Positions 24,101-34,992 of a stretch of 64,000 nucleotides of DNA are shown here, one piece after another (positions within the stretch are counted from its first letter, which is position 1; each line of letters opens with the position of its first letter). The notes under the pieces were generated by a model that was not told the origin of the DNA, ran no database searches, and saw only the letters and a list, made by a program, of their open reading frames with translations. The stretch covers positions 91,717,948 to 91,781,947 of the forward strand of contig CM026426.1 in assembly GCA_014871385.1 (NCBI GenBank), read 5' to 3'. The translations under genes and the position numbers were made by a program. The stretch is from Ceratodon purpureus. Taxonomy: Eukaryota > Streptophyta > Bryopsida > Pseudoditrichales > Ditrichaceae.

Positions 24101-25905
24101 ATTGGGCCCAAGGACTTTATACTAGGGCCTAATCGGCACTTCAATTTATCTTATCGTTAAGGTAAAGATGGGTATTCCCCCCAGTTTAAGCCATTCAGCA
24201 TATTTGGGATTGGGAAAACTATGGGGATAAAATTTATACAAATAAAAGTTAGGTAGAAAATCACAAATCTGATTTTTTTATATTTTTTTTGAAATTTATC
24301 AAATTTTCACAAATTTTTGAAGTGCAACATTGTAGACCACTATTTCTATGAGTAGGTATATGCAATACAAAGATTCTTGCATGGAGAACATGATAGGTTG
24401 TTATACAATCTACTGAGTGTGGTAGTCAGGTGCTGTCTACTCAGATATTGGTGCACTGATAGGCCACGGAATTAGAACCCTGACGGGAATACCCATCTCT
24501 ACCTTACATGGCACTGTTGTGGTGTCAAAATATTTGGGCCTTGGTGATGCAATTGGGACAAGGTTTACCCTTGCCCAAACTCCCAACTTTGGCTAGAACT
24601 GAGGCCGCAATTGGAGGTAGAATTACTGAGCAATCCAACCAATCCCAAATGGCGTGCAAAGTGGGCCTAAGTAACATCAATCTGAATTTTGATGTCAGCC
24701 TGTTCAGAGTGATGTGAGTTACCGAGAATCATATCCTCCTTAAGCTCCAACCCATTCCAAATAGGAACCTTGTAATGGCTTTGTATTCCTTAAGCCTAAC
24801 TTGAAGCTTGGGTCCCATAATTTTTGGAACCCAAATTAAACTATTTTTTGACAAAAAGTGGCAAATGGGGGATATCTCAGTTCAATCTTTAAAAAAAAAA
24901 TAAAAAAAATAAAATAAAAAAAAAAAATAAAAAAAATAAACACTTTAGTGTTTTCTTATTATTGTCATTATTTTACTATGCGTTGTGGCCCTTTATACAA
25001 ATTTTCACCAATATTTCAGGACACTACTCACTTGTAACTCCCTCATATCAAGGATTGTACCCGGCTTACAATGATATCCAAGAACAAGGTAACACTTGCG
25101 TCTTTGCGCTTGGGCCCAAGTTTTTTGATGTGAACTGGCCCCCTTAGTGTTGTAGGAAAGCAGTATGGTCCACTGTCCAGACTCCAGAGTCCAGAGTACT
25201 GCAAGATTTTGATTGTACCTGAAGCTTCTAAAATAGCTGCACAAGAAATTTAGCAATAACTAGTGCAAGATGCTAATTGGCTTGGAAGTTTGCTTAATTG
25301 TGTGAAAGGGAGGTTACACAGCCAGAGGTTTATTTTGCGTCATGACGGGATGTTGTACTATTTGTCATTCCATCATGAAAGTTTATTTTGCAGATATGGG
25401 ATCCACCGCTTGGAAGCAAGCGTCCAATTTTGCTAAGACCCAGTCTTTACGGCCGAAATTGGTGATTGTTTACTTGTCTAGAGTCAGGCATATTTTGCAT
25501 TGGGTTGGTTGAGAAGACATGAAACTGACCACCATGTCTAGAAGCGCTTGACAGGCTATTGCTGATCACACAGTCTAAGAAGTGGATTAGAAGCTAACAT
25601 CGGAAAACTGAACATCACCCCATCCCTTTCTTAATATTAATTTACGGTTGCCTCAGAGGATGAATCTTGAATTGCAAGGCATGTACAATTCTCCCGAGAA
25701 ATCAGAGAAAGCAAGGTTATTGGATTTGTTTTTTGAAATCAACAGTTGCTAATTTCAAAGTGAGGTATGGTACAGGGAACAATAAACAGACATCCCACTG
25801 GGTATTGTTTTAATTTTGCATAAATAATGGAAACTACAGAGGAAAATCAGAGCCTTCTGGAGGGACCAGGAGCATCAATTTGCAGTGTGCATGGTAATGG
25901 TCCAC
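21151..25905. other. no gene seen; AT-rich with short tandem repeats
   Basis: Only short, compositional open frames. A 27-bp unit around TTTGCTCCAACCAAGTTCAC is repeated three times at about 22459-22530. 24890-24945 is an A-rich run. Nothing with a domain signature or a credible exon chain. Confidence 0.5.
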
Positions 25906-26131
25906 TACCGTAGTACCATGGCAGGTTTGCCCAAAAATAGTTCTAAAAATAAAAAATCAAAAAATTATGAAGAGAAATTTAAAATAGATTTTTTTTTTTT
26001 TTTTTTTGCAATATTTTGTTATTCCTAAGCCATTTAAGGTTATTTTACTGATTTTTTGGCTAAAAAACAAAAAGCAAAAAAAGTAAATATTCATTTACTT
26101 AGAGGCGAATCTGCTACGGTGTTACGGTAAC
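25906..26131. mobile_element. MITE family B, copy 2 (about 226 bp, inverted)
   Basis: Left end TACCGTAGTACCATGGCAGG with TTTGCCCAAAAATAGTTCTA; right end GAGGCGAATCTGCTACGGTG with TTACGGTAAC. It aligns over its length to the reverse complement of 20907-21150. No clear target duplication was found. Confidence 0.7.
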
Positions 26132-28243
26132 CATTGAAAAATATGAGATGTGGCTAGGCTAGTGTGTATGGTTAGCCAAACTCTTCTTTGGGCCATGCCT
26201 ATTTCTAGCCCCTTCAAATTTTAAGAATTTTTTGAAAAATTAGTAGACAATACTCACAAGAATGTACATCAGTTAAACATGAAATTCTATAGTAAAAATC
26301 TTAGAAATGTTTCTTAACTTATTTATATAATGTCAAAAATAAATGCTCTAAAATATGTAAGAACAATCTTTCTTTTGCTAATGTGATCTAAGAATATATA
26401 AATAAATAAAAAATAGTAATAATATTAATTCTTTCAATGAACGAAAATAGATTGATTGGCCTTACACTTGGTGATAATCATGAACTATAGAATGTCAAGT
26501 CATGTGCAAGCATAATCTAGTCTAAATTGAGTGTTTCCTAATACCCAATTGGCACTGATGTGGAAAATAACTTACATGTTTTTATTTATTTTTTAAATGT
26601 AGAAGAAGTGACTTCATTACAACATAACTTATGCACTAGATTTATTTCTAAGGGATGGTTTACACTATAGAAGAAGAACCATGACCAAAGAAATCGGATT
26701 ATATGCATAGTTACGGCTCTTGGTCAAACTTCAAAACATGCAATTTCAAAGGCTCTAGCACAAAGATATATTTATTTAGTTTTGGCAAATGAAAGTAGTT
26801 AAGTTCAAGCCATCCGTAACCGATCACTTAACGATTTTAGCATATGGGAATAAGGTATATAATTTGTTTAGGTTTTTTCATGTGTGCAAACATAAGGTTC
26901 TTGTTGAATGCAAAAAGTCCCATAATTTTATTCCCACTATCTTAATAGTTATAATTATTTGAAGTGAAAAGTTTCTCGGAAGCCAACCAATATCTAGAGT
27001 ATTGCATAACCGCTCACTGCTGGTGCATATAATTGTGGACAAAGAAAGTCTGAATTTCTTTAACACAAATTGTAAGAACCACTAAGAGTGAACCACCTAA
27101 GCCTATTTAGACGCATCTACAAAAAGTAGACATGATCGGAAATGCGTCCAGCCCATGACTATTTCTATATACCCTACATGTAGTTGATGGGTTCCTGGTT
27201 GGTAATGGATGGCTCGACCTTAATTGGGACCAACAATGAGTAGTTGAAGTGCACCAATTATTGGAAGTAGCATGTGACTTCATGGAAATTATCCAAATCA
27301 ACAAGACTCCTACTTGGTTTTTAGTACACTTGCACATGGTTCAATAACCTCCCAATATTAACTTCTAGAACTTTTATATTTGGACCTTCAAAAATTCATT
27401 AAAAACCAATACAACTCCAAAAAAATTGAATTGTTTTGGTCTGTATTCAAAACTATTGCCCAATTTTTGTGTAATTTTTGCACACCAACATTTCAACAAC
27501 AAAAAGGCTTCAAAAGTGGTGGTTTCTAGTGCTGCTATCTTAATCATTTGTTTCCGTGTAGAATGCCAAAATTTCAAAAAGAATATCATTTCTGGTCCAA
27601 GATAGGCATGAACAAAACATTGACTAATATCTGGAAATTTGTTAGCAACAATATATTTGCTATACATGGCCATTGAGTGAAGGTTTTAAGGCAAGGTTTG
27701 AGAAGTTTTAAAGGTCATGCAACTACTATTCTCTTTTTAATGAGATTATTCAATAATTTATGCATGATATTTATGTGATACTTGGCTATACTCATATGAT
27801 ACTTAGGTAAGATTCAGGTTTTGAACCAGAAAAATCTTAAACTTTGAAAATCAAATTGACAATTTGGCACTTTCATTTGGCTGACTTACAACGATCTCCC
27901 CAATCATTGTTTTGACGAGCCTTTTGAAACCGTGAAATCTTAGAGATGGATGGCAAAACATTTCTAGAGGTAGCCCATTCACATGTGTTCCATGTATGAA
28001 GAAGACAACAACCAAATCTTGCTCATGCTCATCAGTGTGTCACGCTCAGTAACTCTCTCAATCCCATTGTCCTCACCTTTGTCCCACCTACTACTCATTT
28101 TATGCACTCTAAATTATCATCCCAATCAGCCCATTATCACTCCACATATGCCAACATTCCAACCTCCTTTAATCTCACATTTCTTACCATTCCAATGCAA
28201 CATCAGATTCCACCTCTACACCATCAGAATTATAGCCAACATT
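26132..28243. other. AT-rich intergenic DNA; 3' part is the old LRR-gene upstream region
   Basis: No gene seen. Since the Copia element at 28244-34821 inserted with a perfect duplication, the sequence ending at 28243 was originally continuous with 34827 onward. About 27980-28243 was therefore the upstream region or leader of the LRR gene. It contains a pyrimidine-rich stretch near 28040-28110. Confidence 0.5.
28239..28243. repeat. target-site duplication of the Copia element, left copy (ACATT)
   Basis: ACATT directly abuts the left LTR and recurs directly after the right LTR at 34822-34826. Five bases is the usual Copia duplication length. Confidence 0.9.
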
Positions 28244-28384
28244 TGTTGGTATATTCAGATGAAATAAAAGAGAGTGATTACATTGTATAGGCGAGTACTT
28301 GTAGGACTATGGCGCCACATAACAGGATGAACAGATGTTTATGGAGCGAATGAAACCCTAACTGAGGGTATATTACATTGAACA
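28244..28384 (-). repeat. Copia 3' LTR
   Basis: 141 bp, plus strand starting TGTTGGTATATTCAG and ending TATTACATTGAACA. In element orientation it starts TGTTC and ends CAACA. Six differences from the other LTR by eye. Confidence 0.93.
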
Positions 28385-28393
28385 CCCCCCCTT
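28385..28393 (-). promoter_or_regulatory. polypurine tract
   Basis: In element orientation AAGGGGGGG immediately precedes the 3' LTR, the expected place for priming of plus-strand DNA synthesis. Confidence 0.75.
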
Positions 28394-28423
28394 AACCTAA
28401 GTCGGGAGATGCAAGGTTAATTT

Positions 28424-28639
28424 GTGTCTGTAACTAGTCTAATGCTAATTCGATTTGTACAAGGGATTCGTGAGCAGAGGAGCAGGAATCAAATGAGGGA
28501 GAAGAGGATGGCCGAAGAGAGCAGTATATGTAGGTTAATTGGGCTGATTGCGTGGGGAATTGCAGCATTGTTCCTGAAGGTCTCTGAGGTGATTTTCGAG
28601 AAGGTTGATCGCTGGTACTTCGGTCGCAGTAGAGATGTA
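28424..28639 (+). pseudogene. antisense ORF of the Copia element, N-terminal part
   Basis: Opposite to gag-pol, 40 bp inside the 3' LTR. It reads from an ATG-like start through basic residues (REQRSRNQMREKRM), a hydrophobic stretch that could be a membrane helix (LIGLIAWGIAALFLKV), and FEKVDRWYFGRSRDVQ, where the mariner element begins. Removing that element together with one TA copy joins codon GTA-CAA in the same frame to the ORF at 29991-30290. So the two are one broken gene of about 170 residues with no stop at the junction. Transcription would have to start in or near the 3' LTR on the antisense strand. Function of this N-terminal part is unknown. Confidence 0.6.
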
Positions 28640-29988
28640 CAGTACCTGGAAGAAAAGATACGTGAATTTTACTTATCTCCAAGTTAACTAGAGTATGGAC
28701 AGTGAACTTCAAGTGAGCACTACACTTTCACTTTGTGAGCAATTGCCTTGGGATTTTTACCTATTTATAGAACTAAGAGTAAGGTTGTCAAAAGTAAATG
28801 GTTTTTGTCTAATTATAGAAAAAATCTATATAAAGTAATAGTTCTCCATTGCCCTATCTAAAGTGTGTCCATGCCTTTTTCATGCATTAACTATTATTAG
28901 GCCTCATTATGGTATAATAATGTTTTTGGCCACTGTTTTAAAAAAAGATATGTATGTGATATTGAATTGTGATTGCATTGTAAGTTGTAGGGTTAACTTT
29001 TGAGATGATTGTGGGTGTTAGCATGACTTTGTTTAGCGTGTGGTATATTATTCTTGTTGAAATAATTTTGTTTAGTGTTGTGGATAGGTTGAGTGGCATA
29101 ATCTTTTGAGAAAGATGAAGACTAGAGCCTTGACAGATGCTGATAGATGCTGAGAAAGAACAAGTGGTTGGAATGCACAGAGCTAGAAGCAAAGGTGTGG
29201 AGATAGCAAGAGAATTAGGTATGCCCTCTTCAACTGTTTATGGTATTATAAACAGTTTCAAAAAATAAGGAACTGTGAAGTCACCAAAGCCATCGGGTAG
29301 GCCTGGAATGTTCACAAAGCGGAATATGAGATACTTAGAACGCCTCCTTAGTAAAGATCGTCGTAGACCACTCACAGAAATTACAAATGAGATGGCACGT
29401 GTTGCAGAGGTTGGTACTCGTACTGTAAGGAAGGCTTTGCACACCCTTGGTGATAGAAGCTGTGTTGATTATGGAGGATGGCGCTCTGGTCCATCGTAGC
29501 AATTTGCCAAACAAGTGGAGAGAAAAAATGGGTATAAAGAGGTTGAAGTGGCCTGCCAACTCTTTAGATCTGAATCCAATAAAGAATCTATGGAAGATTA
29601 TTAAAGATACAGTTTAAAGTACATCCGGGTCACACAATGCAAAAGAAATGGTGGAATCACTTCATAGAGTATGGGAAGAGATACCTTTAGATCTCTTAAA
29701 AACCCTTGTTGATACCATGCCTACACGTATGAAAGAAGTAATTAGTGCAAAAGGTGGTAGTACTAGATTTTGAGTACTATATAGGAGAAAGCAAATTTTG
29801 TGTTGATTTTGATTTTTTTTCTGTGTAAACAAATAGTATTATTGAAATAGAGTCTGAAGGCTTTCAAATGCAATTTTTTGCATTGAATTCCATGAATTTT
29901 TAACCTCCCATGAGCTCACCAAATTAGCTGTCCAGTACATTTTTCTAAAACAATTAAGAGAATCACGTATCTTTTCTTCCGGGTACTG
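28640..29988 (+). mobile_element. Tc1/mariner element with decayed transposase
   Basis: A 1349-bp element flanked by TA (28638-28639, 29989-29990). The 26-bp inverted ends, CAGTACC...GATACGTGA, have one mismatch. A second shared motif, GGACAG..AA.TT, followed by GTGAGC, lies 30-50 bp further in from each end, like an inner transposase site. The plus strand codes a degenerate transposase at about 29114-29774. It has a helix-turn-helix (GVEIARELGMPSSTVYGIIN), then GRPGMFTKRNMRYLERLLSK and a second helix-turn-helix ending VRKALHTLG. It then jumps, out of frame, to EDGALVHRSNLP, WPANSLDLNPIKNLW and LVDTMPTRMKEVI. The segment with the first catalytic Asp is missing, so there is an internal deletion, plus stops. 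It splits the antisense ORF of the Copia. Confidence 0.88.
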
Positions 29989-29990
29989 TA

Positions 29991-30290
29991 CAAGAGGAAG
30001 TAGCTGCGGTGCGTGAAGAGCAATTGGTGGCGCAGTCGTGGCAGACCGAGGAACTTAGGGGAGCAAGGAGAGTCGATACAGGAGCAATTCATTTGGAGTC
30101 AAGGATTGTTCGAGGTGCGAGCCCGGAACTCAGGGTGTCGAAAGGAAAGTATTACGCTGTCAAGGGTGGACGTCGGCCGGGAGTTGTGCGTACCTGGGCG
30201 GAGTGTGAGGAGCAGGTGCACAGATTCAGAGGAGCGCAGTTTAAATCTTTCCCGACCTTAGAGGAGGCAGTAGCTTACTTGTCAGGTTAG
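29991..30290 (+). pseudogene. antisense ORF of the Copia element, C-terminal part: RNase H1 hybrid-binding domain
   Basis: The plus-strand ORF continues from the mariner junction and ends with the stop at 30288-30290, meeting the end of the Copia RNase H ORF tail-to-tail. Its C-terminal 45 residues match the RNase H1 N-terminal/viroplasmin fold: GKYYAVKGGRRPGVVRTWAE, then CEEQVHRFRGAQFKSFPTLE and EAVAYLSG. In that family the aromatic KYYAV.G...G.Y..W..C...V.....A.FK.F.....A..FL pattern binds RNA/DNA hybrids. The pattern seen here is nearly complete (Val for the usual Tyr in GVV). Role in the element is inferred: binding the RNA/DNA hybrid made during reverse transcription. Confidence 0.8.
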
Positions 30291-31848
30291 GGTTTCTGGT
30301 TGGGGTTTGTTGAGAGGAGATACTGTAGACTGTAGAGGTTGAGGTGTTTTTGGTGAAGTTCAAATTTGAGTCGACCTAAGGATTTTGTAAGAACATCAGC
30401 GGGTTGCTGAGAAGTATGAATATATTTCAGTATGATTTCCCCCCCAAGTATCCGCTCTCTCACAAAATGGTAATGTATCTCGATGTGCTTGATACGCGCA
30501 TGAAACACAGGGTTTTTGGCCAGCTGAAGAGCGCTCTAATTGTCGCTTTGGATTTCTAATGGGACGGGTACTAATGCTGTAGCTATGGTTGAATGGCCAC
30601 GGCCGGAAGGGGTAGGCTCCAGGGAGTGAACTTGGAGCTCACTGAGTAGGCGGAATAACCACACTCCTTCTTGGACACCGTCACTTAATGACTTGTACTC
30701 CGATTCGGTTGATGAGCGGGAGATTTTCAGTTGGCGTTTGGACTGCCAGGAAACGGGAGCGCCAGCTGCAGTGAATAGGTAAGCATCTATACTAGGTCTG
30801 GTGTCCGGGCATGTGGCCCAGTCCGCATCCGTAAAACCTTGAATTTCAAATGTAGAGGTGTTGTCGTAGAGGATGCCGTGGTCTGGGGTTGAGGACAGGT
30901 ACCGGAGAATGTGCACAGCAAGGTCCAAGTGGGCTTGTTGTGGCTTCGCCATGTAGGAGGCGACTCGGTTCACACCGAAGGAGATGTCTAGCCTCGTGAC
31001 AGTCAAGAAGATTAATTTCCCGATGAGTTGGGAGTAGAAAGTAGAGCTAACGGGTTCCGTGTTGGTGTCTGCAGAGAGAGTGACTCCGGCAGGAAGCGGA
31101 ATTTTGGCAGGTCGTAAATTAGCAGGGCCAAATTCCCTAAGTATGGAGAGGGTGTACGCATGTTGGTGAAGAAAAATATCGCAAGGGAGGTACTCGAAAG
31201 CGATGCCGAGGTACTTCTTCACTAACCCTAGGTCTGTCATGTCGTAAGTGTCAAGTAAGAATGTCTTTAGCCATGTTATAAGTCGAGGGCAGCTCCCTGT
31301 AATAAAAAGGTCATCGACGTATAACATGAGCAGAAGAATCTGATTGTCCTTATGTAGGAAGTACAAGTTAGGATCAAAACTGCTTCGTTTGAGTCCTAGG
31401 GTTTGGAGAGATGTTTCTATTCTCTCATACCAGGCCCTAGGAGATTGTTTTAATCCATAGAGAGAGCAAAGGAGTCGACAAACCTTAGACTCCTGTCCTG
31501 GGATAACAAAACCACGGGGTTGTTGCATGAAAACCAGTTCTTGTAGAATCCCATGTAAGAATGTAGTTTGACGTCCATGTGGTGTACAGGCCAATTTCGG
31601 GTTGATGCCAAGGCGACAATTGTCCTAATAGTAGCCCACTATATCACAGGCGCAAAGGTTTCTGCGAAATCTAGTCCAGGTTTCTGTTCGAAACCACGGG
31701 CTACCAGTCTGGCTTTTTTCGTAGGTAATTGGCCAGGGAGTCCTTTTTCCTTGTAAATCCACGTGCACGTTATGGGCTTTATTCCAGCGGGAAGTGATTG
31801 CAATTCCCAGGTTTTATTCTTTGAAATGCTATCCATCTCCCTTTGCAT
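30287..31848 (-). pseudogene. Copia reverse transcriptase and RNase H
   Basis: Begins WELQSLPAGIKPITCTWIYK and ARLVARGFEQKPGLDFAETF, has a TAG at 31641-31639 and a frameshift near 31575, then HGILQELVFMQQPRGF, VCRLLCSLYGLKQSPRAWYE and the catalytic YVDDLFITG. TDLGLVKKYLGI follows, then the Copia RNase H (FTDADWATCPDTRPSIDAYL, SWQSKRQLKISRSSTESEYK). A TAG at about 30540 replaces the residue after QSDN, where relatives usually have Gln. It ends VFHARIKHIEIHYHFVRERI, PADVLTKSLGRLKFE and a stop. Enzymes make cDNA from element RNA; this copy cannot. Confidence 0.9.
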
Positions 31849-32039
31849 AGTTGCTCGCCATTCGGGGTCTAAATTGGCTTGGTTGAAAGTGAGTGAATCT
31901 GGTGATGTAGGGCTAGGTAGGAATTCTAACGAATTGGAGTAATTATGGGCACACAGTCTGAGGAGTCGGCAGCCATGTAAACAAAGTAGTCTCCAAGCCG
32001 CACATTGTGAGTGCGAGTACGAGAGCTTCGGCGAACAGG

Positions 32040-33606
32040 CTAAGACAAGGGCTCGACTAGTTTGGGAAGAGGCGAATGAGCTGGTGAGGAGACTAATGGA
32101 GAAAGAGAGGGTGGAGAGGCAGGGCAGGGTGACGGTAGCAGAAGCTGAGATCGGTCAGAAGTAGGTGAGGAGCCAAGCTGATTAGAGACCTCGGGTTCGG
32201 GGAGTAGCGGGGCTTGCAGTGAATCTAGGATGTTTGGAATAGGCTTAGGAATGGGACTAGGAAATGAAAACTGGTTCTCTTCGAAGTGAACATCCCTGTT
32301 GATAATAATTCGTCTAGAAACTGGGTCCCAGCAGCAATAGGCTTTAGATGCCTCATCATATCCAAGGAAAAAAGTGGGGAGTGCCTTCGGATCTAACTTG
32401 GTGCGTTTCTCCTTGGGTATGTGGCAATATGCCAAACATCTAATTATGCAAAGGTGAGCAATATTCGGTTTTATTCCTGTAAATGCCTCCTCAGGAGTAA
32501 CTCGGTTTAGAGCACGACAGGGTAGTCTGTTCTGAATGTAATTGACAGATTTAGCAACTTCGTCTCAGAGGGAGCGGGGAATTCTTGTACCTGAAGCCAC
32601 GCTGCGGATGCCTTCGAGAAGTTGTCGATTTTTCCTCTCGGCGGTTCCATTCTGCTGTGGTGACTATCCTGCCGTTAATTGGTGATGAATTCCGTGTGTT
32701 GCACAGTAGTCTTGGAATTCTTGTGAGCAATATTTTCCTCCTCGATCACTTCTGAGCGTCTTGATCTTGAGTAGTGGAGTTTCGACAAGCTGTTTGAATT
32801 ATGGAAAAGTTTGTGACTTCTGTACTAAGAAATACAACCAAGTTTTTCGTGTGAAGTCATCAATAAAGGTAAGGATGTACTTACAACCTGATTTTGTGGC
32901 AGTGTTCAGGGGACCACATAGGTCGGTGTGTACCAGTTAGTGGAGCGCTGGAGTAAGTGGTGCGGAGCTTGGGGAAGCTGTCACGGTGTAGCTTGCCCAT
33001 GATACAACTCGAGCAGGTTCTCTTGATAAATGGTAGAGCTGGGACACCCGTGACTAGTCGCTGGGTTGTCATGTGATAGAGACTCTGTCTGTTCACATGC
33101 GCAAGGCGACAATGCCAGAGATCAGTGGTTTCGATAGAAACCGATTTATTTGCCACAGAGCAGGTAAGGTTTTCTATCACTATTGCTTTTGAGCAAAGTC
33201 TATAGAGTTTTGTTTTCGGGTCTCTTGTGGCTCTTAGGAAAATCTGAGCAGGGTTGTGTATATCAAAGATAAGGCAGGTTTTGGAATTTAAAATAACGGT
33301 GTGTCTTAGGTCGGTAAGGCGCCCAACAGACAATAAGTTGGTCTTAACACCACGGACATAGAGAATATTTTGTAGAGTCTTTATTTCCTTATCTACAAAT
33401 TGAACATTGCCTTTATATGAGACAGGAAGGACTTGACCAGCTGCGGTTTGTATGTTTGCTCTAAGGGAGCTAGAGGTACATGAAACTACGGAAGGATTAC
33501 CAGTAACGTGCGAGCTTGCACCGGAGTCCAGAAACCAGGGCTCCTCGTCTTTAGCAAAAGCGCTCATGCAAGCATTTAGGGCCGCTTCAGTTTCCTCCTC
33601 ACCATA
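32040..33606 (-). pseudogene. Copia protease and integrase
   Basis: Directly downstream of a TAG that separates it from gag. Protease active site EPWFLDSGASSHVTGN. GAG-pre-integrase/HHCC region LWHCRLAHVN...CSSCIMGKLH. The integrase core can be read from 32880 to 32440 with LRSDRGGKY and, after an in-frame TAG, SPQQNGTAERKNRQLLEGI; a TGA follows near 32570. The C-terminal part is PKEKRTKLDPKALPTFFLGY and WDPVSRRIIINRDVHFEE, typical of Copia integrase ends. Three stops disable it. Confidence 0.9.
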
Positions 33607-34611
33607 CTACTCATCTGAATCTCCTTCGGGTGATTCTTCGTATGCTGCGTAGGAATTGTCAACAGTTTTGAGCGAGGAAAGTTGAATTTGCAGATCTCTG
33701 ATTTGTTTTTCTACCTTGGTAATGTCACAATCGATCTCACTGTGGTCTTCTTTACCACACTTCCTGCAGGTTCGGGGCTGCGAAGACGAAGGACCACGAT
33801 CCCTGCTGAAACGTCCTGGGCCGCTGCTGTTGGAACGGCCGCCACAAAATCCTCGGCCTCCACGGTTTGGGTAGAACCCTCGACCTGCGCCACGGTTGAA
33901 ATTTGAGTTGTAATCTTCCGTGTTCAGGTAAAAGACTTCTTCGGAATCTTGCTGAGATTGGAGTGTCCGTGAGCTTTCTTCGTGTAGAAGGGAGCATTGA
34001 AGCTCCTGAAATGTAGGAGTCTTATCTCTCCCCTGTTGTACAGTCTTGAAGGTAGACCAACTCTTAGGGAGAGTTGAGAGTACCTTGTCCACAAGATCTT
34101 CATCTGCAATGATGACCCCTAAGCTAGACAGTTGTGTCACTATAGAGTTGATGTCCTGTAAGTGAAGATCTAGACTTTTCCCTTCTTGCATTCGTAGGGA
34201 ATACAATTTTTCTTTTAGGGCTAGTCGTCTAGAGGGGCTCTGAACATCATAAAGAGTCCTAAGTCTACTCCAGATCTGTACAGGATCTGTCAAATGAATG
34301 ATGTGCAGTAAAATAGAATCTCTCATCGTGGCAATAATGATTCTACAAGCTCGGATTTTGCTCGCAGTGTTGTCTTCCACAGGAGATGGGCTGATGGTCG
34401 GCGTTGGGGTTGGAGTGCCTGCGTCGGCAGAGGTGGCTATTCCAGAAACTCCGCTGGAACTGCTGGATGAGGTGTTGGGACTGCTCTCAGGTGATACAAA
34501 CTTCCATAAATCCTCTTGCATAAGTAGCATTTTCACCTTGTAACTCCCGAGAATATAATTGGTCTGTCCTTCTAGTTTCATTGATTCAAGGACTTCTCTA
34601 GTTGGATCCAT
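33607..34611 (-). CDS. Copia Gag with zinc knuckle
   Basis: Intact 334-residue ORF starting MDPTREVLESMKLEGQTNYI, the common Copia Gag opening. The UBN2/retrotran_gag region includes VQIWSRLRTLYDVQSPSRRL and KVLSTLPKSWSTF. A Gly/Arg/Ser-rich stretch precedes a CCHC zinc knuckle CRKCGKEDHSEIDC (about residue 285) that binds genomic RNA, and a short coiled segment follows. The stop (TAG) sits where Copia elements usually continue into protease, so it is probably a mutation rather than a programmed end. Confidence 0.88.
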   Translation of the reverse strand: MDPTREVLESMKLEGQTNYILGSYKVKMLLMQEDLWKFVSPESSPNTSSSSSSGVSGIATSADAGTPTPTPTISPSPVEDNTASKIRACRIIIATMRDSILLHIIHLTDPVQIWSRLRTLYDVQSPSRRLALKEKLYSLRMQEGKSLDLHLQDINSIVTQLSSLGVIIADEDLVDKVLSTLPKSWSTFKTVQQGRDKTPTFQELQCSLLHEESSRTLQSQQDSEEVFYLNTEDYNSNFNRGAGRGFYPNRGGRGFCGGRSNSSGPGRFSRDRGPSSSQPRTCRKCGKEDHSEIDCDITKVEKQIRDLQIQLSSLKTVDNSYAAYEESPEGDSDE

Positions 34612-34668
34612 AGCTAGTACGTAGGAAACGAGTTCTAAGATCTGCGATCTAACAAGTTCAGTACTAAC

Positions 34669-34680
34669 GCTCTGATACCA
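34669..34680 (-). promoter_or_regulatory. primer-binding site (initiator Met tRNA)
   Basis: In element orientation TGGTATCAGAGC directly follows the 5' LTR. This is the standard complement of the 3' end of plant initiator-Met tRNA. Confidence 0.93.
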
Positions 34681-34821
34681 TGTTGGTATATTCAGATCAA
34701 ATAAAAGAGAGTGATTACATTGTATGGGCGAGTACTTGTAGTACTGTGGCGCCGCATAACAGGATGAACAGATGTTTATGGAGCGAATGAAACCCTAACT
34801 GAGGGTATATTACATCGAACA
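34681..34821 (-). repeat. Copia 5' LTR
   Basis: 141 bp, TG...CA in element orientation. It would contain the element's promoter. Short for a plant Copia LTR. Confidence 0.93.
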
Positions 34822-34826
34822 ACATT
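34822..34826. repeat. target-site duplication of the Copia element, right copy (ACATT)
   Basis: Perfect match to 28239-28243. Confidence 0.9.
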
Positions 34827-34992
34827 CTCATCACAATTTGGGAAAGAGTGAAGTGACAAAACAGAGCTCAGAGTCATCACAGTCTAATCCAATTAATCAG
34901 AGTTCATTGTTGCACTTAACTAGAGAATAATTCAATCCATATCTCACAGCAAGAAAGATTGGATTAATGAATTTGGTTCTCTGATCTGCAAC

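Larger units (their letters stand above)
28244..34821 (-). mobile_element. Ty1/Copia LTR retrotransposon, complete but mutated
   Basis: A full element read on the minus strand: 5' LTR (34681-34821), primer site, gag, protease, integrase, reverse transcriptase, RNase H, an antisense ORF region, polypurine tract and 3' LTR (28244-28384). The integrase-before-RT order defines Copia. The LTRs are both 141 bp, begin TG and end CA, and differ at six positions by eye (about 96% identical), so the insertion is not very recent. Target duplication ACATT is perfect. A 1349-bp Tc1/mariner element lies between the RNase H end and the 3' LTR. Several in-frame stops (TAG near 33607, 32670, 31639 and 30540; TGA near 32570) and a frameshift near 31575 mean it cannot make its own polyprotein. 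It sits in the leader of an LRR gene, same direction opposite strand. Confidence 0.93.
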
